NCBI GenBank assembly: GCA_965205535.1
Contig: CBDBHH010000005.1
Coordinates: 434,001 to 498,000 of the forward strand
Origin: UBA8079 sp965205535
GTDB lineage: Bacteria > Pseudomonadota > Alphaproteobacteria > UBA6615
Direction of reading: 5' to 3'
Length of the DNA stretch: 64,000 nt
Made by a program: the position numbers and the translations under genes. Below, piece by piece: positions 1 to 7,278 of the stretch. Every line of letters begins with the position of its first letter. Position 1 is the stretch's first letter. The notes beneath the pieces are model-generated. The model searched no databases and was not told the origin of the DNA. It was given only the letters and a program-made list of their open reading frames with translations.

Positions 1-1
1 C

Positions 2-220
2 GATATCGCGATTCACGACGAGACCAACCGCGGTCTGGCGACGATGCTGGCTCAGATGGATCCGCCGAACTATCCGGTGGCCCTTGGTGTCCTCTACGCC
101 GAGCCCGCACCCACTTACGAGGCATCCGTGCACAACCAGATCGAGCAGGCGACCAAAGACGCCGACAAGGCCGATCTCAACCGGCTGCTGCAGCGCGGCC
201 AGACATGGACCGTCGAGTAA
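2..220 (+). CDS. korB: 2-oxoacid:ferredoxin oxidoreductase beta subunit, C-terminal end (partial)
   Basis: The reading frame is open from the window edge and ends at TAA 218-220, giving 72 residues of a C-terminus. The tail (HDETNRGLATML, then PTYEASVHNQI, ending RGQTWTVE) resembles the end of KorB/PorB subunits, which bind thiamine diphosphate and a 4Fe-4S cluster and decarboxylate 2-oxoglutarate or a related 2-oxoacid to the acyl-CoA with ferredoxin as acceptor. The catalytic domain lies outside the window, so the substrate is not determined. The alpha subunit would be expected just upstream. The gene is on the same strand as ctaA but 130 bases away, so co-transcription is uncertain. Confidence 0.72.
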   Translation, partial: DIAIHDETNRGLATMLAQMDPPNYPVALGVLYAEPAPTYEASVHNQIEQATKDADKADLNRLLQRGQTWTVE

Positions 221-350
221 ACTTCGACACGCCGTAACGACCCCACCCCATTTGTCGCGATCCTGCGACCGATGGGCGCGGCGGCTTGCCCCCATCTCCA
301 TGACGCATCAGATTGGCCGTGCACCGCATGCGGGCAGCTGATGTGAGATC

Positions 351-1409
351 ATGACGGCAACCGGAAACATTGAAGTCACCAACCCACGCCAGCGCGGGAA
401 TGACCGCGCCATTGGCCAGTGGTTGCTGCTGTGCGCCGCGATGGTCTTCACCATGATCGTGATTGGCGGGATCACGCGGTTAACCGAATCCGGTCTGTCC
501 ATTGTCGACTGGCGACCGGTCACGGGTTTCCTGCCACCGCTTTCCGACGCCGCCTGGTCTCGGGCCTTCGACCTCTATCGGGAAAGTCCGCAATATCTCG
601 AGGTCAACGCCGGCATGACGATGGCGGAGTTCCGCGAGATCTTCTGGTGGGAATATATCCACCGGGCCTGGGGCCGGCTGATCGGACTGGTCTTTATCGT
701 GCCGTTCGCCTGGTTCCTGATCCGCGGCCGGGTGCGAACATCGCTGGTACTGCGCCTGGCAGGCTTGTTCCTTTTAGGGGGCGCACAGGGCGCACTCGGC
801 TGGTACATGGTGCGCAGCGGGCTTGTCGGCGTACCCGAAGTCAGCCAGTACCGGCTGGCCGCTCATCTGTCCCTCGCCTTCCTGATCTACGCCGCCCTCG
901 TCTGGACGGCGCTCTCGCTGATATCCCCGAACCCGGCGGTCATCGCCGACCGGTTGGGGACACCCATCCGGCGCCTGGCGCTGGTCACACTGGGGGTTGT
1001 TTCCATAACAATCCTTTCGGGCGCATTCGTCGCCGGTACCGATGCAGGTCTGATCTTCAACAGTTTCCCGCTGATGGATGGCGCCATATTCCCGCCGGGG
1101 TATTTCGACCATGCAGCCGCACCCTTTGAGGATCACGGGACCGTGCAGTTCCACCACCGGATACTGGCGTTGGCGAGCCTCGCCCTGGTCGCATCACTGT
1201 GGTGGCGAAGCCGCTGGCTGGCGCTCGTGCCGCGTGCGCGCAGGGTCGCAAATGGGCTGATGGCGATGGCGATGCTTCAGATATTGCTCGGCATAACCAC
1301 GCTTGTGCTGGTCGTACCGCTACATGCCGCGGCCGCGCATCAGGCCAGCGCGGTGGGGCTGTTCACAATGATCCTATGGTTTTCCCACGAACTGCGTCGC
1401 TGTTCATAG
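351..1409 (+). CDS. ctaA: Heme A synthase (COX15/CtaA family)
   Basis: A 352-residue polytopic inner-membrane protein that oxidises the C8 methyl of heme O to the formyl group of heme A for aa3-type cytochrome oxidase. The conserved heme-ligand histidines are visible: His104 in WEYIHRAWGR, His172 in RLAAHLSL, the His268-His269 pair in VQFHHRILA, and His325/His330 near the C-terminus. The N-terminal GGITRLTESGLS segment is the usual family signature. Length matches the alphaproteobacterial type 2 form. The ATG at 351 follows a GTGAG stretch a few bases upstream. The gene implies aerobic respiration. No oxidase genes are in the window, so it appears as a stand-alone gene. Confidence 0.93.
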   Translation: MTATGNIEVTNPRQRGNDRAIGQWLLLCAAMVFTMIVIGGITRLTESGLSIVDWRPVTGFLPPLSDAAWSRAFDLYRESPQYLEVNAGMTMAEFREIFWWEYIHRAWGRLIGLVFIVPFAWFLIRGRVRTSLVLRLAGLFLLGGAQGALGWYMVRSGLVGVPEVSQYRLAAHLSLAFLIYAALVWTALSLISPNPAVIADRLGTPIRRLALVTLGVVSITILSGAFVAGTDAGLIFNSFPLMDGAIFPPGYFDHAAAPFEDHGTVQFHHRILALASLALVASLWWRSRWLALVPRARRVANGLMAMAMLQILLGITTLVLVVPLHAAAAHQASAVGLFTMILWFSHELRRCS

Positions 1410-1549
1410 CGCACAGGCATCAGGCGAAATTTCTACAATTTAGACGTGTCCGAGAACGCAATTCTTCGTGTTGCTTCTGGACACCTCGACTTTCCGCCAC
1501 TATGATTTCGATACGCCTTCGGGCGTCGTTGTCGTGTTTTGGGGGATTC

Positions 1550-2278
1550 ATGTTCAGCACAATCGCAAATCATCGCCGCGCATTCCGGTCGCTGGTAATG
1601 GCCATGCTCGCGGTCTTCGCACTGACCGCGTGCGTGCAAACCGCGCACAAGACAACCGGGACATTAAACAGCGGCACCGAGAACCGTCGGATCGTCCTGA
1701 TGCCGGTTGATATCGAGCTTAGCGTTCTCAACGCCGGTGGCGTCACCGAACCTCGTGCGGATTGGACAACGGCCGGGCGCGAACATGTGCGCACGGCGCT
1801 GTCGGCCCACACGTCAGAGTTCGAGGCGGAAATCGTGATTCCCGATAACAGCGAAATTCTGGACGATCTCGATGACGACCAGCTGCAGATCGTGAAACTG
1901 GCAAACGCGGTCGGTAGCTCGATCCTCCTGCACGAATATCTGCCGCAGCTGAAGCTTCCGACCAAGAAGGACGGATTCGACTGGACCATTGGCGCCGACG
2001 CCAAGCTCCTGAAAGAGAAGTATGACGCGGACTACGCGTTGTTCGTCTTCCTGCGCGACAGTTACGCGAACTCGGGGCGGGTCGCGGTCATCATCATCGG
2101 TGCCATTTTCGGGGTCGGCCTTCAGGGTGGCGTTCAGGCCGGGACCGCCACGCTCGTCGATCTGGATACCGGGCAGGTCGTTTGGTTTAACCGCCTGGCC
2201 CGTGCCTCGGGTGATCTGCGAAACGCCGAGGCGGCCGGCGAAACGATCAAACTGCTGCTGACAGATTTCCCCACATGA
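1550..2278 (+). CDS. Putative lipoprotein of unknown function
   Basis: A 242-residue protein with a clear lipoprotein signal: a basic N-terminus, a hydrophobic run and the lipobox LTAC near residue 24, so it should be acylated and held in an envelope membrane. The mature part alternates beta-rich stretches and includes a Gly-rich hydrophobic segment (IIIGAIFGVGLQGGVQAG) around residues 180-200. I do not recognise a catalytic family. ATG 1550 is chosen because GGGGG lies about 5 bases upstream and the signal peptide begins there; in-frame starts further upstream lack this. Its TGA (2276-2278) falls within the target-site duplication of the adjacent transposon, but the coding sequence is intact. 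It was originally coupled by an ATGA overlap to the M48 protease gene. Confidence 0.75.
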   Translation: MFSTIANHRRAFRSLVMAMLAVFALTACVQTAHKTTGTLNSGTENRRIVLMPVDIELSVLNAGGVTEPRADWTTAGREHVRTALSAHTSEFEAEIVIPDNSEILDDLDDDQLQIVKLANAVGSSILLHEYLPQLKLPTKKDGFDWTIGADAKLLKEKYDADYALFVFLRDSYANSGRVAVIIIGAIFGVGLQGGVQAGTATLVDLDTGQVVWFNRLARASGDLRNAEAAGETIKLLLTDFPT

Positions 2279-2283
2279 TCAAA
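2276..2283. repeat. Left 8-bp target-site duplication (TGATCAAA)
   Basis: TGATCAAA directly precedes the left inverted repeat and is matched exactly at 4596-4603 after the right inverted repeat. Eight-base duplications are typical of the IS1595 family. The copy includes the stop codon of the upstream lipoprotein gene and all but the first base of the ancestral ATG of the protease. Confidence 0.93.
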
Positions 2284-2307
2284 GGGAATTATATACTTGA
2301 CGATCCC
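2284..2307 (+). repeat. Left terminal inverted repeat (24 bp)
   Basis: Begins GGGAATTATA and ends GACGATCCC; it is the exact reverse complement of 4572-4595. It contains the TTGACG hexamer that may serve as the -35 element of the transposase promoter. Confidence 0.95.
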
Positions 2308-2325
2308 ATATTTGTGGCCCATATT
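2297..2325 (+). promoter_or_regulatory. Candidate transposase promoter
   Basis: TTGACG (2297-2302), a 17-base spacer and CATATT (2320-2325) give five of six and four of six matches to the sigma70 consensus. The -35 lies inside the left inverted repeat, a common arrangement in insertion sequences. It would drive the transposase and the two coupled passenger genes. This is pattern-based only. Confidence 0.45.
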
Positions 2326-2348
2326 GGGTGTATCGGAAGTGGATCATC

Positions 2349-3260
2349 ATGGACAGCCTGCTACAGTTTACACAAAAGTTCGCCACCGTTGAAGCCTGCC
2401 TGAAGCATCTTGAAGAAACCCGCTGGCCCGATGGTGCGTATTGCCCGCACTGCGGCGGGAGCGAACAGATCTACCACTATAGCGACGGTCGGCGGCACAA
2501 GTGCGGAAAGTGCCGACGCATATTCCGCATCATCACGGGGACCATCTTCTCGGATAGCCCGATCAAGCTGCTGCCCAAGTGGTTTGCGGCGATCTGGCTC
2601 GACACCTGCCACGTTAAGGGCATCTCCAGCGTTCAACTGGCCAAGGACATCGGCGTCACCCAGAAAACCGCGTGGCACATGCTCCAACGTATCCGCGCTG
2701 CGGCGGGCCATGACGACGGGGGGATGCTCGGTGGCACGGTGGAAGTGGACGAGATATATATCGGCGGAAAAGAGAAGAACAAGCACGCGGACAAGCGCAC
2801 GAAGGGCACCCAGGGCCGCAGCACGAAGACCAAGACTGTCGCCTTCGGCATGACGGAACGTGGCGGCAGGACCAAGGCATTCCATGTCAAGGGTGCCGGT
2901 GCAGCCGATATCATGCCCCATGTCATCGGGAATGTCGCGCTCGGCTCGACGATCAACGCCGACGACCATCGCGGCTACTCGGCGCTCGATGGCTGGTATG
3001 CGCTCTCGCGCGTCAACCACAGCCGGGGCGAATATGTGCGCGGCGTGGCCCACACCAACAGCATTGAGAGCTTCTGGGCACTGGCGAAGCGGGCCTATGT
3101 TGGTGTCCACCATCACTGGAGCGCGAAGCACACGCAACGCTATCTCGATGGCTGCGCATTCCGCCTGAACGCCAAAGACATGGGACACGCCGACAGGGTG
3201 ACGCACTTGATTGATCGCGGGCTGTCTGTCAGCCTGTCCTACAAGGATTTGACAACATGA
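2349..3260 (+). CDS. IS1595-family (ISXO2-like) transposase
   Basis: A 303-residue transposase. The N-terminal zinc ribbon has CPHC at 32-35 and CGKC at 52-55. The DDE-type core shows Asp134 in VEVDEIYIGG, Asp205/206 in INADDHRGY, and the terminal TNSIESFW...KR motif (Asn237, Glu240) typical of IS1595. ATG 2349 is preferred to the in-frame GTG at 2328 because GGAAGTGG lies 7-14 bases upstream and the family starts near FTQKFATVEACLKHL. The stop overlaps the methylase start by four bases (ATGA), suggesting translational coupling. No disruption is seen, so the element may be active. Confidence 0.93.
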   Translation: MDSLLQFTQKFATVEACLKHLEETRWPDGAYCPHCGGSEQIYHYSDGRRHKCGKCRRIFRIITGTIFSDSPIKLLPKWFAAIWLDTCHVKGISSVQLAKDIGVTQKTAWHMLQRIRAAAGHDDGGMLGGTVEVDEIYIGGKEKNKHADKRTKGTQGRSTKTKTVAFGMTERGGRTKAFHVKGAGAADIMPHVIGNVALGSTINADDHRGYSALDGWYALSRVNHSRGEYVRGVAHTNSIESFWALAKRAYVGVHHHWSAKHTQRYLDGCAFRLNAKDMGHADRVTHLIDRGLSVSLSYKDLTT

Positions 3261-4124
3261 CCAATATCGTTTCCTTCGACAAGGTGCTCCGGCACACAAA
3301 GCGGCCTTGGCTCGACAAGGCACCGGCCTCGCCATTCATCAAATGGGCGGGCGGCAAGCGCACCCTGATACCCGACATCGCTAAACACTTTCCCGACCAT
3401 ATCAACACCTATTGGGAGCCGTTCGTCGGGGGCGGCGCGGTGTTCTTCACGATGGCCGACCGGATGGAGCGCGCCGTACTTTCGGATTTGAACGAAGAAC
3501 TGGTGATCGCCTACCAAATGGTGAGGGATCGGGTGGGCGAGTTAATTGATGCGTTGCGCGTCCATGAACGGGGACACAGGAACGACGGATATTATCTCCG
3601 CGTCCGCGCCCAGGAGCCGACGGATGCGCTCGATATTGCGGCGCGTTTCATCTACCTGAATAAGACCTGCTTTAACGGGCTATATCGTGTCAACAAGGTT
3701 GGCCGGTTCAATGTGCCCAAGGGGCGTTACAAGAACCCCGGCATCTGCAATGAAGCCAATTTGCACGCCGCCAGTATGGTGCTGGCGAAGGCGACTATCC
3801 GGCTGGGGGATTTCGACAGGGTGGTGAACCCCGACGCGGGCGATTTCATCTACTGCGACTCGCCCTATGACGGCTGCTTCACGGGCTATCAGGCCGGAGG
3901 CTTCACCGATGATGATCAAGAACGCTTGCGTAATGCCGCAAACGAATGGCGTAAGGTGGGCGCGGACGTGATGTTGTCGAACGCCGATACGAAGCTGATC
4001 CGGCGGTTGTATCGGGGGGGGGGGCAAATATGCCCTGCATGAGGCCGAAGCCCCGCGCATAATCAACAGCCGCGTCGATGGGCGCGGCGCCGTCAGTGAA
4101 CTGATCATCACCTCTTATGGCTAA
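3257..4124 (+). pseudogene. D12-class (Dam-like) adenine-specific DNA methyltransferase, frameshifted in a G11 tract
   Basis: Would transfer a methyl group from S-adenosylmethionine to N6 of adenine in duplex DNA. Motif X (FIKWAGGK, 27-34), motif I (EPFVGGG, 54-60) and the catalytic motif at 201-204 are present, the last as DSPY where DPPY is usual. The frame ends early at residue 261 (RGGGQICPA) because of the run of 11 G at 4014-4024. With one G fewer it continues as GKYALHEAEAPRIINSRVDG to TAA 4122-4124, restoring the family C-terminus (RIINS...GAVSELII). The restored stop overlaps the next gene's start by 8 bases. It may be a broken gene, a phase-variable gene, or a homopolymer sequencing error. 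Confidence 0.85.
4014..4024 (+). repeat. Run of 11 G inside the methylase gene
   Basis: An uninterrupted G11 tract at the point where the methylase frame is lost. Long mononucleotide runs slip during replication and are the usual switch of phase-variable restriction-modification genes; they are also error-prone in several sequencing methods. Confidence 0.9.
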
Positions 4125-4572
4125 GGGTGTTCGCGCCAATCAACGTGGTCGGATGCTGGAGAATGCCGTCAACGACCTGCTCAGCGAAGAATACCAGCGG
4201 GTCTCGCCGTCTCGATTCTTTGCCATTCGCGCGTTGCGCCAGCCCATTTTTGCCGAGCAATGCTCCATTGGCCGCGACATTTACGGCAAGAATCGCCGCG
4301 TCGATTTCATCATCTACCATCCACAACGCTGGGCGGACTGTCTGGTCATCCAATGCAAGTGGCAGGCGTCATCCGGCTCCGTCGACGAGAAGTTTGCTTT
4401 TGAGGTTCTGTCCATCCAGTTGAACGAGTTCGACACCATCGTCGTGCTGGACGGTGGTGGCTACAGCACCGGAGCTGAAATGTGGCTCAAAGGGCAGGCC
4501 GGTAAGAACAAACTTCTATATGTCCTAAGCCTCGGAGAAATCAGCGGTTTTCAGAGCAAGGGGCGATTATAG
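4117..4572 (+). CDS. Putative restriction endonuclease of the PD-(D/E)XK superfamily, transposon passenger
   Basis: A 151-residue protein, intact. A Glu15-containing helix (MLENAVNDLL) is followed by RRVDFIIYHP (Asp63) and LVIQCKWQASSGSVDEKF, where Gln79-Cys80-Lys81 stands for the (D/E)XK triad. This layout matches small nuclease-superfamily proteins encoded beside adenine methylases, so I infer the restriction partner of the preceding methylase. Its ATG overlaps the restored methylase stop by 8 bases. Its TAG (4570-4572) shares its last base with the right inverted repeat, so the gene fills the element exactly. Base composition looks less GC-rich than the host genes. Recognition site unknown; a repair or accessory nuclease is an alternative. 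Confidence 0.68.
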   Translation: MAKGVRANQRGRMLENAVNDLLSEEYQRVSPSRFFAIRALRQPIFAEQCSIGRDIYGKNRRVDFIIYHPQRWADCLVIQCKWQASSGSVDEKFAFEVLSIQLNEFDTIVVLDGGGYSTGAEMWLKGQAGKNKLLYVLSLGEISGFQSKGRL

Positions 4573-4595
4573 GGATCGTCAAGTATATAATTCCC
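4572..4595 (-). repeat. Right terminal inverted repeat (24 bp)
   Basis: Begins GGGATCGTCA and ends ATAATTCCC; the exact reverse complement of 2284-2307. It contains TATAAT at 4586-4591 reading outward toward the protease gene, but no good -35 hexamer at the right distance. Confidence 0.95.
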
Positions 4596-4603
4596 TGATC
4601 AAA
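4596..4603. repeat. Right 8-bp target-site duplication (TGATCAAA)
   Basis: Exact copy of 2276-2283. Because the base before it is now C (end of the inverted repeat), the protease's ancestral ATG reads CTG at 4595-4597. Confidence 0.93.
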
Positions 4604-4621
4604 TCCCGGGCGTCAGTTGGT

Positions 4622-5908
4622 TTGGTGGCGTCGGCACTGGTCCTCGCCGCCTGCCAGACGGCGGGCCGAACGGCCTATGAAGCGCCATTGCGCCAGGGTG
4701 AAGTGCTCGATCCGCCCGCCGCCAGCCAGTCGCAACAGGCCGCGAAACCCCGAGATACCGAATTCGGCCTCATCGACGACGATACCATTGCCTACAACGG
4801 CCAATATTTTCGAACCGTAGATCTGGACCCCGGCGAACGACCTTCGGCCGAAACACTGGAGGCCGGTCTGTGGCAATCCATGGACCGTGCGGAACGGCGG
4901 ATACGCACGTCGGGAAACCGTGTCGAAGACGAAGAGTTGAATGCCTACCTCACCGAAGTGACATGCCGCGTCGCGGGGCCACACTGCGATGATGTGCGCG
5001 TCTATGTCATGCGGGTGCCCGCCTTCAATGCCACGATGGCGCCGAACGGAATGATGCAGGTCTGGACAGGGCTCCTGCTCCGCACCCGTAACGAAGCCCA
5101 GCTCGCAGCCGTTCTGGCTCACGAGGTCGGGCATTTTCTGCGTCGCCACTCTGCCCAGCGGATGAAAAGTGCCATCGAGACCTCGAATTTTCTGGCATTT
5201 TTCACGGTCGCAACCGGCGGCTGGGGCGGTATCGCCGGCCTGTTTGCACAAGGCCATTTGCTGGCGTTCAGCCGCGACCATGAGCGTGAAGCCGATGGGT
5301 ACGGTCTCTTGCTGATGAACCGTGCCGGGTACGACCCCCGCGAAGCGTCCCACACATGGGAAAACCTGGTCCGCGAGCGCGACGCGAACCCCGACAAGGA
5401 CGAGCGCGCGCCGTTCCTGTCGACCCATCCTGCGCCCGAGGAGCGCGCGGAGGTTCTCGGTGAACTGGGCGCGCAGATCGCCACGAAAATGGACCGGACG
5501 GAGATCGGCCGGGACCGGTTCCTCGAAATCATGCTGCCCCGGCGAGCCGCCTGGCTGCGCGACGAACTCAACCAGCGCAGTTTCGCAACATCGAATGAAC
5601 TCCTGAATATCCTGCTGGAAGATGACCCGAACCCCGCCGAGATTCTTTTCTTCAAGGGCGAGCTTCATCGCCTGCGCGGAGACGAGGATGAAGATGATGG
5701 TCAAAAGGCGCTCGAGTTCTACACCGAGTCTCTGAACGCCGACGGCACACCGCCGGCAGAGGTCCATCGTTCAAAGGGTCTCGTCCACAACCGGCGTGAT
5801 GAACACGCTGCTGCAAGTAAGTCCTTCGAGGACTACCTCGAAGCCAGTCCGGACGCGCCGGACCGCCTCATCGTTGAAGACATGATCAAAAGATTGGCAA
5901 CATCATGA
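4622..5908 (+). CDS. M48-family zinc metalloprotease, lipoprotein-type, start codon altered by the transposon
   Basis: An envelope protease of the BepA/LoiP type. HEVGH (about 167-171) and EREAD (about 221-225) supply the catalytic Glu and zinc ligands. The C-terminal third is helical and resembles TPR repeats, as in BepA. The hydrophobic run before the cysteine in VLAACQTAG marks a lipoprotein. TTG 4622 is the first usual start codon, but it leaves only ten residues before the cysteine and no basic n-region. The frame is open back to CTG 4595, and the ancestral start was ATG 2275 across the transposon, overlapping the upstream stop. Correct translation and export are therefore doubtful now. 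It overlaps the next lipoprotein gene by ATGA. Confidence 0.85.
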   Translation: MVASALVLAACQTAGRTAYEAPLRQGEVLDPPAASQSQQAAKPRDTEFGLIDDDTIAYNGQYFRTVDLDPGERPSAETLEAGLWQSMDRAERRIRTSGNRVEDEELNAYLTEVTCRVAGPHCDDVRVYVMRVPAFNATMAPNGMMQVWTGLLLRTRNEAQLAAVLAHEVGHFLRRHSAQRMKSAIETSNFLAFFTVATGGWGGIAGLFAQGHLLAFSRDHEREADGYGLLLMNRAGYDPREASHTWENLVRERDANPDKDERAPFLSTHPAPEERAEVLGELGAQIATKMDRTEIGRDRFLEIMLPRRAAWLRDELNQRSFATSNELLNILLEDDPNPAEILFFKGELHRLRGDEDEDDGQKALEFYTESLNADGTPPAEVHRSKGLVHNRRDEHAAASKSFEDYLEASPDAPDRLIVEDMIKRLATS

Positions 5909-6489
5909 AACCCATACGCTCGATCGGCCTCGCCGCCACCGCCCTGTTGATTCTTGCAGCCTGCCAGACGTTCAACCTCGCCGAATCCGGCAAGTCCGTG
6001 CAGCTGGCAAAATCTTTCAGCATCACCCCGGCACGCGACTGGAACCTGCTTGAAAACGGGCAGGTTCAGATCTGGACGATCGATGGGCCGATCCTGCAGC
6101 GGATGCGGGTGTTCAATGGAATCGAGAACGGTGACCCCCTGGTCAAGGCATTGTCATCAGACCAGGACAAAAAGCCGCCGGTGTTTGAAGCCGGCATGAC
6201 GCCCATTGAAATCCGGGACCTGTTCGTCGCGACAATTGCGCGGGTCGATCAGTTCAACCTGGAGACAGGCGATCTGCGCCCGGAAGATGTGGCAGACGAA
6301 AGCGGTTTCCGTTTTGACTATAATTATACGGACAAGAACGGCGTCGACAGACGCGGCTTCGTGCTCGCAACAACCCGCAACGACAAGCTGTATCTGTTCG
6401 ATTACGCGGCAGTCTCACTCTACTACTATGACCGCTACCTCGATGACGCCGAGCAGTTGCTCCGGTCCCTGCGCGCTGAAGCAGCCTGA
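5905..6489 (+). CDS. Putative lipoprotein of unknown function
   Basis: A 194-residue protein with a clear lipoprotein signal: MKPIRSIGL, a hydrophobic stretch, then lipobox LAAC with Cys20. The mature part has no motif I can assign to an enzyme; it is rich in aromatic residues near the C-terminus (LYLFDYAAVSLYYYDRYL). The start overlaps the protease stop by ATGA, so it is coupled to the protease. The three envelope genes (1550, 4622 and this one) probably act together in periplasmic or outer-membrane quality control. That role is inferred from the protease neighbour only. Confidence 0.75.
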   Translation: MKPIRSIGLAATALLILAACQTFNLAESGKSVQLAKSFSITPARDWNLLENGQVQIWTIDGPILQRMRVFNGIENGDPLVKALSSDQDKKPPVFEAGMTPIEIRDLFVATIARVDQFNLETGDLRPEDVADESGFRFDYNYTDKNGVDRRGFVLATTRNDKLYLFDYAAVSLYYYDRYLDDAEQLLRSLRAEAA

Positions 6490-6531
6490 CAACCCGGATC
6501 ATCCGGCGATCACACCGGCACGGGATGAGCG

Positions 6532-7278
6532 TCAAACCGCGCGTTTTGGGTCGGGCAAAAGTTGATCATGGCGGAATGAAAACAGCCCGGCCCGACCGAT
6601 CAGATACACCCGGAACCGGGCTCCCAGGAGCCCCGCAATGGCGGGCTCACAGGCATTCAACCCCCCGGCATAGGCCCCGAATGCCGGCAGGATAAGGCGC
6701 CGCCCGTCGGTGGCGAAGCAACGCCCGGAAATCCGTCGCCCCCTGACCCGCACGGCAGCCTTGGGGTGATAGTGACCGCAGACCTCGCCAACCGGAATTG
6801 TGCCGGCATCATTCTCTGCAACATCGTGACAAAGAACCACGTCACCGATCATCAGGTCAGGCACGGCGACACCGCCTATTCCGGCGGGCGGCTCGGGATC
6901 ATGGTTGCCCGCAACCCAAACCCAGTCCTGCTTTTCAACCAGTCGCGCGAGCCGTTGCCGGTCACGTGCGGCCATGCGGGCCTCCCCGGCCAGGTCGTGC
7001 AGTGTGTCTCCGAGGCAAATCACGCGTCGGGGATTTAACCGGGTGCAGACCCGCTCCAGCCGGGCGAGCGTCTCGGCGGTGTCATAGGGTGGCAGCAATC
7101 CCTGGCCGCGCGCGGCAAATGCCGAGCCCTTCTCGAAATGCAGGTCCGCCACCAGCAAATCGCCTGTCCCCGGGAGCCAGGCGGCACCGGAATGGTCGAG
7201 CAGAACCGTTATCCCACCGACTTCAATCGACACGGTCTGCCGTTTGTCCCGCGATGGTGCAGCGACGTCACGCGGCAT
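6532..7278 (-). CDS. pdeM: Ligase-associated DNA damage response endonuclease PdeM
   Basis: A 248-residue calcineurin-like metallophosphoesterase. Metal-binding motifs are in order: LLVADLHFEKG, CLGDTLHD, VAGNHDPE, and the late histidines of CHDV and GHYHP. PdeM belongs to a four-protein set (ATP-dependent ligase, exonuclease, DEXH helicase, PdeM) linked to bacterial DNA repair. ATG 7278 overlaps the helicase stop by 11 bases, so the two are coupled. The frame extends further upstream but only as a shadow of the helicase. The ligase and exonuclease partners are not in the window. Confidence 0.88.
   Translation of the reverse strand: MPRDVAAPSRDKRQTVSIEVGGITVLLDHSGAAWLPGTGDLLVADLHFEKGSAFAARGQGLLPPYDTAETLARLERVCTRLNPRRVICLGDTLHDLAGEARMAARDRQRLARLVEKQDWVWVAGNHDPEPPAGIGGVAVPDLMIGDVVLCHDVAENDAGTIPVGEVCGHYHPKAAVRVRGRRISGRCFATDGRRLILPAFGAYAGGLNACEPAIAGLLGARFRVYLIGRAGLFSFRHDQLLPDPKRAV

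Larger units (their letters stand above)
2275..2403 (+). other. Orphaned 5' end of the M48 protease gene, now reading into the transposon
   Basis: ATG 2275-2277 overlaps the TGA stop of the upstream lipoprotein gene (ATGA). The codons ATG ATC AAA are the ancestral start of the protease gene now found beyond the transposon. They are followed here by transposon sequence and a stop at 2401-2403, giving a 42-codon chimeric frame. Joining ATG ATC AAA to base 4604 restores a frame beginning MIKSRASVGLVASALVLAAC, a textbook lipoprotein signal. This is a reconstruction from sequence. Whether the short peptide is made is unknown. Confidence 0.7.
2284..4595 (+). mobile_element. IS1595-family transposon with methylase and nuclease passenger genes
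   Basis: A 2312-bp element bounded by perfect 24-bp terminal inverted repeats starting GGGAATTATA, flanked by identical 8-bp duplications TGATCAAA. It carries three genes in one direction: an ISXO2-like zinc-ribbon DDE transposase, a D12-class adenine methylase (frameshifted) and a PD-(D/E)XK nuclease-like protein. These overlap by 4 and 8 bases, so they look translationally coupled. Most IS1595 elements carry only the transposase; versions with passenger genes are known as transporter-IS forms. Perfect repeats and duplications imply recent insertion. It split a lipoprotein/protease operon exactly at the protease start codon. Confidence 0.93.

Noticed and set aside
4014..4124. Programmed ribosomal frameshift to make the full methylase
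   Set aside because: Possible on a G run, but no stimulatory hairpin or upstream Shine-Dalgarno-like signal is evident; slippage or sequence error is more likely.
6494..6506. CCGGAT-C-ATCCGG palindrome between convergent genes as a terminator
   Set aside because: Six-base stem with one-base loop and no T run; too weak to call a terminator.
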